Below, one piece after another: positions 15,401 through 27,162 of a stretch of DNA of 64,000 nucleotides; within the stretch, counting starts at the first letter, position 1, and the number at the start of each line of letters is the position of its first letter. Below the pieces are notes generated by a model. That model worked only from the letters and a program-made list of their open reading frames with translations. It had not been told where the DNA came from and did not search any database. Made by a program: the position numbers and the translations under genes. The DNA comes from Henricia sp. BOLD:AAB3569. Lineage: Eukaryota > Echinodermata > Asteroidea > Spinulosida > Echinasteridae. Where the stretch lies: contig JBBELK010000304.1 in NCBI GenBank assembly GCA_037783545.1, positions 1-64,000 of the forward strand, in the 5' to 3' direction.

Positions 15401-15784
15401 TTTGGAGCATGCAAAATTTGAAGTTGGTTGGAAAATTCCTTGATTTCCAAATTTGCCGCATTTGGGACACACTTTGACCTAATTCCCGTCACAATCTGGG
15501 GTGAGTAAACGGCCGTACAAATGTACACCAGCGCGGCGCATGCGCAGGGTGTCCCAACAGCCACGGTTAGGGGAATAACCACGCAGCCGAGCTCCGTTTT
15601 CCCCTAAACTCTGAAATTTCTCCGTCATTTCCCAGCGAAAATCTGTCAATTTTGCATGACAAGTGCGGAATATATACAGTTTGGGAGCATGCAAAATTTG
15701 AAGTTGGTTGGAAAATTCCTTGATTTCCAAATTTGCCGGCATTTGGGACACACTTTGACCTAATTCCCGTCACAATCTGGGGTG
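12430..15784 (+). repeat. Duplicated satellite block A, copy 2
   Basis: Paralogue of 7450-10811, identified by the shared ordered variants given there. The nested 5-monomer unit is present too: GAGTTCCG at 13657 and 15040, GAGTAAACGG at 14122 and 15505 (1383 bp apart). The GAGACAACGG form occurs in two successive units (14402 and 14681), where copy 1 has it once (9429), so one monomer appears to have been duplicated after the block was copied, or lost in copy 1. Block edges are estimates to within about one monomer. Confidence 0.83.
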
Positions 15785-16343
15785 AGACAACGGCCGTACA
15801 AATGTACACCAGCGCGGCGCATGCGCAGGGTGTCCCAACAGCCACGGTTAGGGGAATAACCACGCAGCGAGCTCCGTTTTCCCTAAACTCTGAAATTTCT
15901 CCGTCATTTCCCAGCGAAAATCTGTCAATTTTGCATGACAAGTGCGGAATATATACAGTTTGGAGCATGCAAAATTTGAAGTTGGTTGGAAAATTCCTTG
16001 ATTTCCAAATTTGCCGGCATTTGGGACACACTTTGACCTAATTCCCGTCACAATCTGGGGTAAGTCAACGGCCGTACAAATGTACACCAGCGCGGCGCAT
16101 GCGCAGGGTGTCCCAACAGCACGGTTAGGGGAATAACCACGCAGCCGAGCTCCGTTTTCCCTAAACTCTGAAATTTCTCCGTCATTTCCCAGCGAAAATC
16201 TGTCAATTTTGCATGACAAGTGCGGAATATATACAGTTTGGAGCATGCAAAATTTGAAGTTGGTTGGAAAAATTCCTTGATTTCCAAATTTGCCGGCATT
16301 TGGGACACACTTTGACCTAATTCCCGTCACAATCTGGGGTGAG

Positions 16344-18549
16344 TCAACGGCCGTACAATTGTCACCAGCGCGGCGCATGCGCAGGGTGTCCCAACAGCCA
16401 CGGTTAGGGGAATAACCACGCAGCCGAGCTCCGTTTCCCTAAACTCTGAAATTTCTCCGTCATTTCCCAGCGAAAATCTGTCAATTTTGCATGACAAGTG
16501 CGGAATATATACAGTTTGGAGCATGCAAAATTTGAAGTTGGTTGGAAAATTCCTTGATTTCCAAATTTGCCGGCATTTGGGACACACTTTGACCTAATTC
16601 CCGTCACAATCTGGGGTGAGTCAACGGCCGTAGAAATGTACACCAGCGCGGCGCATGCGCAGGGTGTCCCAACAGCCACGGTTAGGGGAATAACCACGCA
16701 GCCGAGCTCCGTTTTCCCTAAACTCTGAAATTTCTCCGTCATTTCCCAGCGAAAATCTGTCAATTTTGCATGACAAGTGCGGAATATATACAGTTTGGAG
16801 CATGCAAAATTTGAAGTTGGTTGGAAAATTCCTTGATTTCCAAATTTGCCGGCATTTGGGACACACTTTGACCTAATTCCCGTCACAATCTGGGGTGAGT
16901 CAACGGCCGTACAAATGTACACCAGCGCGGCGCATGCGCAGGGTGTCCCAACAGCCACGGTTAGGGGAATAACCACGCAGCCGAGCTCCGTTTTCCCTAA
17001 ACTCTGAAATTTTTCCGTCATTTCCCAGCGAAAATCTGTCAATTTTGCATGACAAGTGCGGAATATATACAGTTTGGAGCATGCAAAATTTGAAGTTGGT
17101 TGGAAAATTCCTTGATTTCCAAATTTGCCGGCATTTGGGACACACTTTGACCTAATTCCCGTCACAATCTGGGGTGAGCCAACGGCCGTACAAATGTACA
17201 CCAGCGCGGCGCATGCGCAGGGTGTCCCAACAGCCACGGTTAGGAGAATAACCACGCAGCCGAGCTCCGTTTTCCCTAAACTCTGAAATTTATCCGTCAT
17301 TTCCCAGCGAAAATATGTCAATTTTGCATGACAAGTGCGGAATATATACAGTTTGGAGCATGCAAAATTTGAAGTTGGTTGGAAAATTCCTTGATTTCCA
17401 AATTTGCCGGCATTTGGGACACACTTTGACCTAATTCCCGTCACAATCTGGGGTGAGTCAACGGCCGTACAAATGTACACCAGCGCGGCGCAGGGTGTCC
17501 CAACAGCCACGGTTAGGGGAATAACCACGCAGCCGAGCTCCGTTTTCCCTAAACTCTGAAATTTCTCCGTCATTTCCCAGCGAAAATCTGTCAATTTTGC
17601 ATGACAAGTGCGGAATATATACAGTTTGGAGCATGCAAAATTTGAAGTTGGTTGGAAAATTCCTTGATTTCCAAATTTGCCGGCATTTGGGACACACTTT
17701 GACCTAATTCCCGTCACAATCTGGGGTGAGTCAACGGCCGTACAAATGTACACCAGCGCGGCGCAGGGTGTCCCAACAGCCACGGTTAGGGGAATAACCA
17801 CGCAGCCGAGCTCCGTTTTCCCTAAACTCTGAAATTTCTCCGTCATTTCCCAGCGAAAATCGGTCAATTTTGCATGACAAGTGCGGAATATATACAGTTT
17901 GGAGCATGCAAAATTTGAAGTTGGTTGGAAAATTCCTTGATTTCCAAATTTGCCGGCATTTGAGACACACTTTGACCTAATTCCCGTCACAATCTGGGGT
18001 GAGTCAACGGCCGTACAAATGTACACCAGCGCGGCGCAGGGTGTCCCAACAGCCACGGTTAGGGGAATAACCACGCAGCCGAGCTCCGTTTTCCCTAAAC
18101 TCTGAAATTTCTCCGTCATTTCCCAGCGAAAATCTGTCAATTTTGCATGACAAGTGCGGAATATATACAGTTTGGAGCATGCAAAATTTGAAGTTGGTTG
18201 GAAAATTCCTTGATTTCCAAATTTGCCGGCATTTGGGACACACTTTGACCTAATTCCCGTCACAATCTGGGGTGAGTCAACGGCCGTACAAATGTACACC
18301 AGCGCGGCGCAGGGTGTCCCAACAGCCACGGTTAGGGGAATAACCACGCAGCCGAGCTCCGTTTTCCCTAAACTCTGAAATTTCTCCGTCATTTCCCTGC
18401 GAAAATCTGTCAATTTTGCATGACAAGTGCGGAATATATACAGTTTGGAGCATGCAAAATTTGAAGTTGGTTGGAAAATTCCTTGATTTCCAAATTTGCC
18501 GGCATTTGGGACACACTTTGACCTAATTCCCGTCACAATCTGGGGTGAG
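16344..18549 (+). repeat. 8-monomer higher-order repeat, copy 1 (2206 bp)
   Basis: Eight monomers with starts 16344, 16621, 16900, 17179, 17458, 17731, 18004 and 18277. Marks in order: CGTTTCCC with a missing T (16434), GTAGAAATG (16630), AATTTTTCCG (17009), GAGCCAACGG (17176), TTAGGAGAATAACC with TTTATCCG and AAATATGTC (17240-17315), ATCGGTCAA (17859), TTTGAGACAC (17960) and TTTCCCTGCG (18391). This copy is nearly free of frame-breaking indels. Confidence 0.9.
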
Positions 18550-20750
18550 TCAACGGCCGTACAAATGTACACCAGCGCAGCGCATGCGCAGGGTGTCCCA
18601 ACAGCCACGGTTAGGGGAATAACCACGCAGCCGAGCTCCGTTTCCCTAAACTCTGAAATTTCTCCGTCATTTCCCAGCGAAAATCTGTCAATTTTGCATG
18701 ACAAGTGCGGAATATATACAGTTTGGAGCATGCAAAATTTGAAGTTGGTTGGAAAATTCCTTGATTTCCAAATTTGCCGGCATTTGGGACACACTTTGAC
18801 CTAATTCCCGTCACAATCTGGGGTGAGTCAACGGCCGTAGAAATGTACACCAGCGCGGCGCATGCGCAGGTGTCCCAACAGCCACGGTTAGGGGAATAAC
18901 CACGCAGCCGAGCTCCGTTTTCCCTAAACTCTGAAATTTCTCCGTCATTTCCCAGCGAAAATCTGTCAATTTTGCATGACAAGTGCGGAATATATACAGT
19001 TTGGAGCATGCAAAATTTGAAGTTGGTTGGAAAATTCTTGATTTCCAAATTTGCCGGCATTTGGGACACACTTTGACCTAATTCCCGTCACAATCTGGGG
19101 TGAGTCAACGGCCGTACAAATGTACACCAGCGCGGCGCATGCGCAGGGTGTCCCAACAGCCACGGTTAGGGGAATAACCACGCAGCCGAGCTCCGTTTTC
19201 CCTAAACTCTGAAATTTTTCCGTCATTTCCCAGCGAAAATCTGTCAATTTTGCATGACAAGTGCGGAATATATACAGTTTGGAGCATGCAAAATTTGAAG
19301 TTGGTTGGAAAATCCTTGATTTCCAAATTTGCCGGCATTTGGGACACACTTTGACCTAATTCCCGTCACAATCTGGGGTGAGCCAACGGCCGTACAAATG
19401 TACACCAGCGCGGCGCATGCGCAGGGTGTCCCAACAGCCACGGTTAGGAGAATAACCACGCAGCCGAGCTCCGTTTTCCCTAAACTCTGAAATTTATCCG
19501 TCATTTCCCAGCGAAAATATGTCAATTTTGCATGACAAGTGCGGAATATATACAGTTTGGAGCATGCAAAATTTGAAGTTGGTTGGAAAATTCCTTGATT
19601 TCCAAATTTGCCGGCATTTGGGACACACTTTGACCTAATTCCCGTCACAATCTGGGGTGAGTCAACGGCCGTACAAATGTACACCAGCGCGGCGCAGGGT
19701 GTCCCAACAGCCACGGTTAGGGGAATAACCACGCAGCCGAGCTCCGTTTTCCCTAAACTCTGAAATTTCTCCGTCATTTCCCAGCGAAAATCTGTCAATT
19801 TTGCATGACAAGTGCGGAATATATACAGTTTGGAGCATGCAAAATTTGAAGTTGGTTGGAAAATTCCTTGATTTCCAAATTTGCCGGCATTTGGGACACA
19901 CTTTGACCTAATTCCCGTCACAATCTGGGGTGAGTCAACGGCCGTACAAATGTACACCAGCGCGGCGCAGGGGTCCCAACAGCCACGGTTAGGGGAATAA
20001 CCACGCAGCCGAGCTCCGTTTTCCCTAAACTCTGAAATTTCTCCGTCATTTCCCAGCGAAAATCGGTCAATTTTGCATGACAAGTGCGGAATATATACAG
20101 TTTGGAGCATGCAAAATTTGAAGTTGGTTGGAAAATTCCTTGATTTCCAAATTTGCCGGCATTTGAGACACACTTTGACCTAATTCCCGTCACAATCTGG
20201 GGTGAGTCAACGGCCGTACAAATGTACACCAGCGCGGCGCAGGGTGTCCCAACAGCCACGGTTAGGGGAATAACCACGCAGCCGAGCTCCGTTTCCCTAA
20301 ACTCTGAAATTTCTCCGTCATTTCCCAGCGAAAATCTGTCAATTTTGCATGACAAGTGCGGAATATATACAGTTTGGAGCATGCAAAATTTGAAGTTGGT
20401 TGGAAAATTCCTTGATTTCCAAATTTGCCGCATTTGGGACACACTTTGACCTAATTCCCGTCACAATCTGGGGTGAGTCAACGGCCGTACAAATGTACAC
20501 CAGCGCGGCGCAGGGTGTCCCAACAGCCACGGTTAGGGGAATAACCACGCAGCCGAGCTCCGTTTTCCCTAAACTCTGAAATTTCTCCGTCATTTCCCTG
20601 CGAAAATCTGTCAATTTTGCATGACAAGTGCGGAATATATACAGTTTGGAGCATGCAAAATTTGAAGTTGGTTGGAAAATTCCTTGATTTCCAAATTTGC
20701 CGGCATTTGGGACACACTTTGACCTAATTCCCGTCACAATCTGGGGTGGG
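18550..20750 (+). repeat. 8-monomer higher-order repeat, copy 2 (2201 bp)
   Basis: Tandem copy of 16344-18549, directly adjacent. It has the same marks in the same order (CGTTTCCC 18638, GTAGAAATG 18837, AATTTTTCCG 19214, GAGCCAACGG 19380, TTAGGAGAATAACC with TTTATCCG and AAATATGTC 19444-19520, ATCGGTCAA 20062, TTTGAGACAC 20163, TTTCCCTGCG 20593). It adds private single-base deletions, for example GCAGGTGTCC near 18868, AAATTCTTG near 19033, AAAATCCTTG near 19311, and GCAGGGGTCCC near 19968 (two bases lost). Confidence 0.9.
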
Positions 20751-23700
20751 TCAACGGCCGTACAAATGTACACCAGCGCGGCGCATGCGCAGGGTGTCCC
20801 AACAGCCACGGTTAGGGGAATAACCACGCAGCCGAGCTCCGTTTTCCCTAAACTCTGAAATTTCTCTGTCATTTCCAGCGAAAAATCTGTCAATTTTGCA
20901 TGACAAGTGCGGAATATATACAGTTTGGGAGCATGCAAAATTTTGAAGTTGGTTGAAAAATTCCTTGATTTCCAAATTTGCCGGCATTTGGGACACACTT
21001 TGACCTAATTCCCGTCACAATCTGGGGTGAGTCAACGGCCGTACAAATGTACACCAGCGCGGCGCATGCGCAGGGTGTCCCAACAGCCACGGTTAGGGGA
21101 ATAACCTCGCAGCCGAGCTCCGTTTTCCCTAAACTCTGAAATTTCTCCGTCATTTCCAGCGAAAATCTGTCAATTTTGCATGACAAGTGCGGAATATATA
21201 CAGTTTGGAGCATGCAATATTTGAAGTTGGTTGGAAAATTCCTTGATTTCCAAATTTGCCGGCATTTGGGACACACTTTGACCTAATTCCCGTCACAATC
21301 TGGGGTGAGTCAACGGCCGTACAAATGTACACCAGCGCGGCGCAGGGTGTCCCAACAGCCACGGTTAGGGGAATAACCACGCAGCCGAGCTCTGTTTTCC
21401 CTAAACTCTGAAATTTCTCCGTCATTTCCCAGCGAAAATCTGTCAATTTTGCATGACAAGTGCGGAATATATACAGTTTGGAGCATGCAAAATTTGAAGT
21501 TGGTTGGAAAATTCCTTGATTTCCAAATTTGCCGGCATTTGATACACACTTTGACCTAATTCCCGTCACAATCTGGGGTGAGTCAACGCCGTACAAATGT
21601 ACACCAGCGCGGCGCAGGGTGTCCCAACAGCCACGGTTAGGGGAATAACCACGCAGCCGAGCTCCGTTTTCCCTAAACTCTGAAATTTATCCGTCATTTC
21701 CCAGCGAAATCGGTCAATTTTGCATGACAAGTGCGGAATATATACAGTTTGGAGCATGCAAAATTTGAAGTTGTTGGAAAATTCCTTGATTTCCAAATTT
21801 TCGGCATTTGGACACACTTTGACCTAATTCCCGTCACAATCTGGGGTGAGTCAACGGCCGTACAAATGTACACCAGCGCGGCGCAGGGTGTCCCAACAGC
21901 CACGGTTAGGGGAATAACCACGCAGCCGAGCTCCGTTTTCCCTAAACTCTGAAATTTCTCCGTCATTTCCCAGCGAAAATCTGTCAATTTTGCATGACAA
22001 GTGCGGAATATATACAGTTTGGAGCATGCAAAATTTGAAGTTGGTTGGAAAATTCCTTGATTTCCAAATTTGCCGGCATTTGGGACACACTTTGACCTAA
22101 TTCCCGTCACAATCTGGGGTGGGTCAACGGCCGTACAAATGTACACCAGCGCGGCGCATGCGCAGTGTGTCCCAACAGCCACGTTAGGGGAATAACCACG
22201 CAGCCGAGCTCCGTTTTCCCTAAACTCTGAAATTTCTCTGTCATTTCCCAGCGAAAATCTGTCAATTTTGCATTGACAAGTGCGGAATATATACAGTTTG
22301 GAGCATGCAAAATTTGAAGTTGGTTGAAAAATTCCTTGATTTCCAAATTTGCCGGCATTTGGGACACACTTTGACCTAATTCCCGTCACAATCTGGGGGT
22401 GAGTCAACGGCCGTACAGATGTAACACCAGCGCGGCGCATGCGCAGGGTGTCCCAACAGCCACGGTTAGGGGAATAACCTCGCAGCCGAGCTCCGTTTTC
22501 CCTAAACTCTGAAATTTCTCCGTCATTTCCCAGCGAAAATCTGTCAATTTTGCATGACAAGTGCGGAATATATACAGTTTGGAGCATGCAATATTTGAAG
22601 TTGGTTGGAAAATTCTTGATTTCCAAATTTGCCGGCATTTGGGACACACTTTGACCTAATTCCCGTCACAATCTGGGGTGAGTCAACGGCCGTACAAATG
22701 TACACCAGCGCGGCGCAGGGTGTCCCAACAGCCACGGTTAGGGGAATAACCACGCAGCCGAGCTCTGTTTTCCCTAAACTCTGAAATTTCTCCGTCATTT
22801 CCAGCGAAAATCTGTCAATTTTGCATGACAAGTGCGGAATATATACAGTTTGGAGCATGCAAAATTTGAAGTTGGTTGGAAAATTCCTTGATTTCCAAAT
22901 TTGCCGGCATTTGAGACACACTTTGACCTAATTCCCGTCACAATCTGGGGTGAGTCAACGGCCGTACAAATGTACACCAGCGCGGCGCAGGGTGTCCCAA
23001 CAGCCACGGTTAGGGGAATAACCACGCAGCCGAGCTCCGTTTTCCCTAAACTCTGAAATTTCTCCGTCATTTCCCAGCGAAAATCGGTCAATTTTGCATG
23101 ACAAGTGCGGAATATATACAGTTTGGAGCATGCAAAATTTGAAGTTGGTTGGAAAATTCCTTGATTTCCAAATTTGCCGGCATTTGGGACACACTTTGAC
23201 CTAATTCCCGTCACAATCTGGGGTGGAGTCAACGGCCGTACAAATGTACACCAGCGCGGCGCAGGGTGTCCCAACAGCCACGGTTTAGGGGAATAACCAC
23301 GCAGCCGAGCTCCGTTTTCCCTAAACTCTGAAATTTCTCCGTCATTTCCAGCGAAAATCTGTCAATTTTGCATGACAAGTGCGGAATATATACAGTTTGG
23401 AGCATGCAAAATTTGAAGTTGGTTGGAAAATTCCTTGATTTCCAAATTTGCCGGCATTTGGGACACACTTTGACCTAATTCCCGTCACAATCTGGGGTGG
23501 GTCAACGGCCGTACAAATGTACACCAGCGCGGCGCATGCGCAGGGTGTCCCAACAGCCACGGTTAGGGGAATAACCACGCCAGCCGAGCTCCGTTTTCCC
23601 TAAACTCTGAAATTTCTCTGTCATTTCCCAGCGAAAATCTGTCAATTTTGCATGACAAGTGCGGAATATATACAGTTTGGAGCATGCAAAATTTGAAGTG

Positions 23701-24058
23701 GTTGAAAAATTCATTGATTTCCAAATTTGCCGGCATTTGGGACACACTTTGACCTAATTCTCCCGTCACAATCTGGGGTGAGTCAACGGCCGTACAAATG
23801 TACACCAGCGCGGCGCATGCGCAGGGTGTCCCAACAGCCACGGTTAGGGAATAACCTCGCAGCCGAGCTCCGTTTTCCCTAAACTCTGAAATTTCTCCGT
23901 CATTTCCCAGCGAAAATCTGTCAATTTTGCATGACAAGTGCGGAATATATACAGTTTGGAGCATGCAAAATTTGAAGTTGGTTGGAAATTCCTTGATTTC
24001 CAAATTTGCGGCATTTGGGGACACACTTTGACCTAATTCCCGTCACAATCTGGGGTGA
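20751..24058 (+). repeat. 5-monomer higher-order repeat, about 2.4 copies
   Basis: Copies start at 20751, 22124 and 23502 (spacing 1373 and 1378; nominal 1377 = 2 x 279 + 3 x 273). The first monomer of each has GTGGGTCAACGG, TTTCTCTGTC and GGTTGAAAAATTC; the second has AACCTCGCAGC, plus GCAATATTT in copies 1 and 2; the third has GAGCTCTG and an altered TTTGATACAC/TTTGAGACAC; the fourth has ATCGGTCAA. The third copy stops after two monomers, at about 24059, where a GTAGAAATG-type monomer follows. Private single-base indels are abundant. Confidence 0.82.
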
Positions 24059-24335
24059 GTCAACGGCCGTAGAAATGTACACCAGCGCGGCGCATGCGCA
24101 GGGTGTCCCAACAGCCACGGTTAGGGGAATAACCACGCAGCCGAGCTCCGTTTTCCCTAAACTCTGAAATTTCTCCGTCATTTCCCAGCGAAAATCTGTC
24201 AATTTTGCATGACAAGTGCGGATATACAGTTTGGAGCATGCAAAATTTGAAGTTGGTTGGAAAATTCCTTGATTTCCAAATTTGCCGGCATTTGGGACAC
24301 ACTTTGACCTAATTCCCGTCACAATCTGGGGTGAG

Positions 24336-24617
24336 TCAACGGCTGTAGAAATGTACACCAGCGCGGCGCATGCGCAGGGTGTCCCAACAGCCACGGTTAG
24401 AAGTAAAAAAACCACGCAGCCGAACTCCGTTTTCCCTAAACTCTGAAATTTCTCCGTCATTTCCCAGCGAAAATCTGTCAATTTTGCATGACAAGTGCGG
24501 AATATATACAGTTTGGAGCATGCAAAATTTGAAGTTGGTTGGAAAATTCCTTGATTTCCAAATTTGCCGGCATTTGGGACACACTTTGACCTAATTCCCG
24601 TCACAATCTGGGGTGAG
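24336..24617 (+). repeat. 282-bp monomer with an A-rich replacement patch
   Basis: In place of the usual GGTTAGGGGAATAACCACG, this unit reads GGTTAG, then AAGTAAAAAA, then ACCACG (patch at 24401-24411). The result is three bases longer than a normal long form. It also has GGCTGTAGAAATG near 24342 and CCGAACTCC near 24421, variants otherwise found together in the monomers at 26743 and 34426. This is either a compound mutation or a local sequence or assembly artefact. Confidence 0.8.
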
Positions 24618-27021
24618 TCAACGGCCGTACAAATGTACACCAGCGCGGCGCATGCGCAGGGTGTCCCAACAGCCACAGTTAGGGGAATAACCACGCAGCC
24701 GAGCTCCGTTTTCCCTAAACTCTGAAATTTCTCCGTCATTTCCCAGCGAAAATCCGTCAATTTTGCATGACAAGTGCGGAATATATACAGTTTGGAGCAT
24801 GCAAAATTTGAAGTTGGTTGGAAAATTCCTTGATTTCCAAATTTGCCGGCATTTGGGACACACTTTGACCTAATTCCCGTCACAATCTGGGGTGAGTCAA
24901 CGGCCGTACAAATGTACACCAGCGCGGCGCAGGGTGTCCCAACAGCCACGGTTAGGGGAATAACCATACAGCCGAGCTCCGTTTTCCCTAAACTCTGAAA
25001 TTTCTCCGTCATTTCCCAGCGAAAATCTGTCAATTTTGCATGACAAGTGCGGAATATATACAGTTTGGAGCATGCAAAATTTGAAGTTGGTTGGAAAATT
25101 CCTTGATTTCCAAATTTGCCGGCATTTGGGACACACTTTGACCTAATTCCCGTCACAATCTGGGGTGAGTCAACGGCCGTACAAATGTACACCAGCGCGG
25201 CGCATGCGCAGGGTGTCCCAACAGCCACGGTTAGGGAATAACCACGCAGCCGAGCTCCGTTTTCCCTAAACTCTGAAATTTGAGCATGCAAAATTGAAGT
25301 TGGTTGGAAAATTCTTGATTTTCCAATTTGCCGGCATTTGGGACACACTTTGACCTAATTCCGTCACAATCCGGGGTGAGTCAACGGCCGTACAAATGTA
25401 CACCAGCGCGGCGCATGCGGCAGGGTGTCCCAACAGCCACGGTTAGGGGAATAACCACGCAGCCGAGCTCCGTTTTCCCTAAACTCTGAAATTTCTCCGT
25501 CATTTCCCAGCGAAAATCTGTCAATTTTGCATGACAAGTGCGGATATATACAGTTTGGAGCATGCAAAATTTGAAGTGGTTGGAAAATTCCTTGATTTCC
25601 AAATTTGCCGGCATTTGGGACACACTTTGACCTAATTCCCGTCACAATCTGGGGTGAGTCAACGGCCGTACAAATGTACACCAGCGCGGCGCAGGGTGTC
25701 CCAACAGCCACGGTTAGGGGAATAACCACGCAGCCGAGCTCCGTTTTCCCTAAACTCTGAAATTTCTCCGTCATTTCCCAGCGAAAATCTGTCAATTTTG
25801 CATGACAAGTGCGGAATATATACAGTTTGGAGCATGCAAAATTTGAAGTTGGTTGGAAAATTCCTTGATTTCCAATTTGCCGGCATTTGGGACACACTTT
25901 GACCTAATTCCCGTCACAATCTGGGGTGAGTCAACGGCCGTACAAATGTACACCAGCGCGGCGCATGCGCAGGGTGTCCCAACAGCCACGGTTAGGGAAT
26001 AACCACGCAGCCGAGCTCCGTTTTCCCCTAAACTCTGAAATTTCTCCGTCATTTCCCAGCGAAAATCTGTCAATTTTGCATGACAAGTGCGGAATATATA
26101 CAGTTGGAGCATGCAAAATTTGAAGTTGGTTGGAAATTCCTTGATTTCCAAATTTGCCGGCATTTGGGACACACTTTGACCTAATTCCCGTCACAATCTG
26201 GGGTGAGTCAACGGCCGTACAAATGTACACCAGCGCGGTGCAGGGTGTCCCAACAGCCACGGTTAGGGAATAACCACGCAGCCGAGCTCCGTTTTCCCTA
26301 AACTCTGAAATTTCTCCGTCATTTCCCAGCGAAAATCTGTAAATTTTGGAATATATACAGTTTGGAGCATGCAAAATTTGAAGTTGGTTGGAAATTACTT
26401 GATTTCCAAATTTGCCGGCATTTGGGACACACTTTGACCTAATTCCCGTCACAATCTGGGGTGAGTCAACGGCCGTACAAATGTACACCAGCGCGGCGCA
26501 TGCGCAGGGTGTCCCAACAGCCACGGTTAGGGGAATAACCACGCAGCCGAGCTCCGTTTTCCCTAAACTCTGAAATTTCTCCGTCATTTCCAGCGAAAAT
26601 CTGTCAATTTTGCATGACAAGTGCGGAATATATACAGTTTAGAGCATGCAAAATTTGAAGTTGGTTGGAAAATTCCTTGATTTCCAAATTTGCCGGCATT
26701 TGGGACACACTTTGACCTAATTCCCGTCACAATCTGGGGTGAGTCAACGGCCGTAGAAATGTACACCAGCGCGGCGCATGCGCAGGGTGTCCCAACAGCC
26801 ACGGTTAGGGGAATAACCACGCAGCCGAACTCCGTTTTCCCTAAACTCTGAAATTTCTCCGTCATTTCCAGCGAAAATCTGTCAATTTTGCATGACAAGT
26901 GCGGAATATATACAGTTTGGAGCATGCAAAATTTGAAGTTGGTTGGAAAATTCCTTGATTTCCAAATTTGCCGGCATTTGGGACACACTTTGACCTAATT
27001 CCCGTCACAATCTGGGGTGAG
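24618..27021 (+). repeat. Duplicated block B, copy 1 (indel-rich)
   Basis: Nine monomers paralogous to 32275-34705. Shared marks in order: CCACAGTTAGG with ATCCGTCAA (24672-24760), AACCATACAGCC (24962), a short monomer with the same large internal deletion (from 25170), CCGGGGTGAG (25371), CTGTAAATTTT with AATTACTTG (26338-26402), TTTAGAGCATG (26638), GTAGAAATG with CCGAACTCC (26752-26832). It is 2404 bp against 2431 bp in the clean copy; the difference is mostly scattered single-base losses plus a private 13-bp deletion at 26347/26348. Confidence 0.88.
25170..25380 (+). repeat. Internally deleted 211-bp monomer (paralogue of the 216-bp unit)
   Basis: It has the same internal deletion as 32827-33042: GAAATTT joins GAGCATGC near 25282. 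It is five bases shorter because of scattered single-base losses, such as GGTTAGGGAATA, AAATTTGAGC, CAAAATTGAAG and AATTCCGTC. It follows a CATACAGCC monomer in both places, which supports descent from one deletion event and not two independent ones. Confidence 0.88.
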
Positions 27022-27051
27022 TCAACGGCCGTACAAATGTACACCAGCGCG

Positions 27052-27061
27052 GCGCATGCGC
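27052..27061. promoter_or_regulatory. GCGCATGCGC palindrome resembling an NRF-1 site (long-form monomers only)
   Basis: GCGCATGCGC is a perfect 10-bp palindrome and matches the core of the animal NRF-1 consensus YGCGCAYGCGCR, except that the base before it is G. It is present in 279-bp monomers and absent from 273-bp monomers. Matching a transcription-factor consensus does not show binding; the lineage is unknown and may lack NRF-1. The palindrome and its length polymorphism are certain; a regulatory role is speculative. Confidence 0.3.
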
Positions 27062-27162
27062 AGGGTGTCCCAACAGCCACGGTTAGGGGAATAACCACGC
27101 AGCCGAGCTCCGTTTTCCCTAAACTCTGAAATTTCTCCGTCATTTCCCAGCGAAAATCTGTC

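Larger units (their letters stand above)
1..26861 (+). repeat. Length-noisy part of the array
   Basis: The monomers have the same identity as the rest but frequent single-base indels. Successive phase starts 242, 522, 803, 1082, 1362, 1639, 1913, 2186, 2465, 2743 give lengths 280, 281, 279, 280, 277, 274, 273, 279 and 278. Many indels fall in homopolymers (the GGGG of GGTTAGGGG, CCC of TTTCCCAG, TTTT of CGTTTTCCC, AAAA of GCAAAATTT). Others are shared by duplicated blocks, such as the missing T near 16434 and 18640 and the missing A near 8822 and 10202, so part of the variation is real. Two stretches are nearly clean: about 13958-15472 and 16404-18794. Confidence 0.9.

Noticed and set aside
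27018-27024. TGAGTCA as an AP-1 enhancer site
   Set aside because: A 7-bp match repeated only because the monomer repeats is a single observation, expected by chance; it also overlaps the splice-donor-like motif.
27081-27090. Telomere repeat in GGTTAGGGG
   Set aside because: There is only one TTAGGG unit per monomer and no tandem TTAGGG anywhere; chance match.
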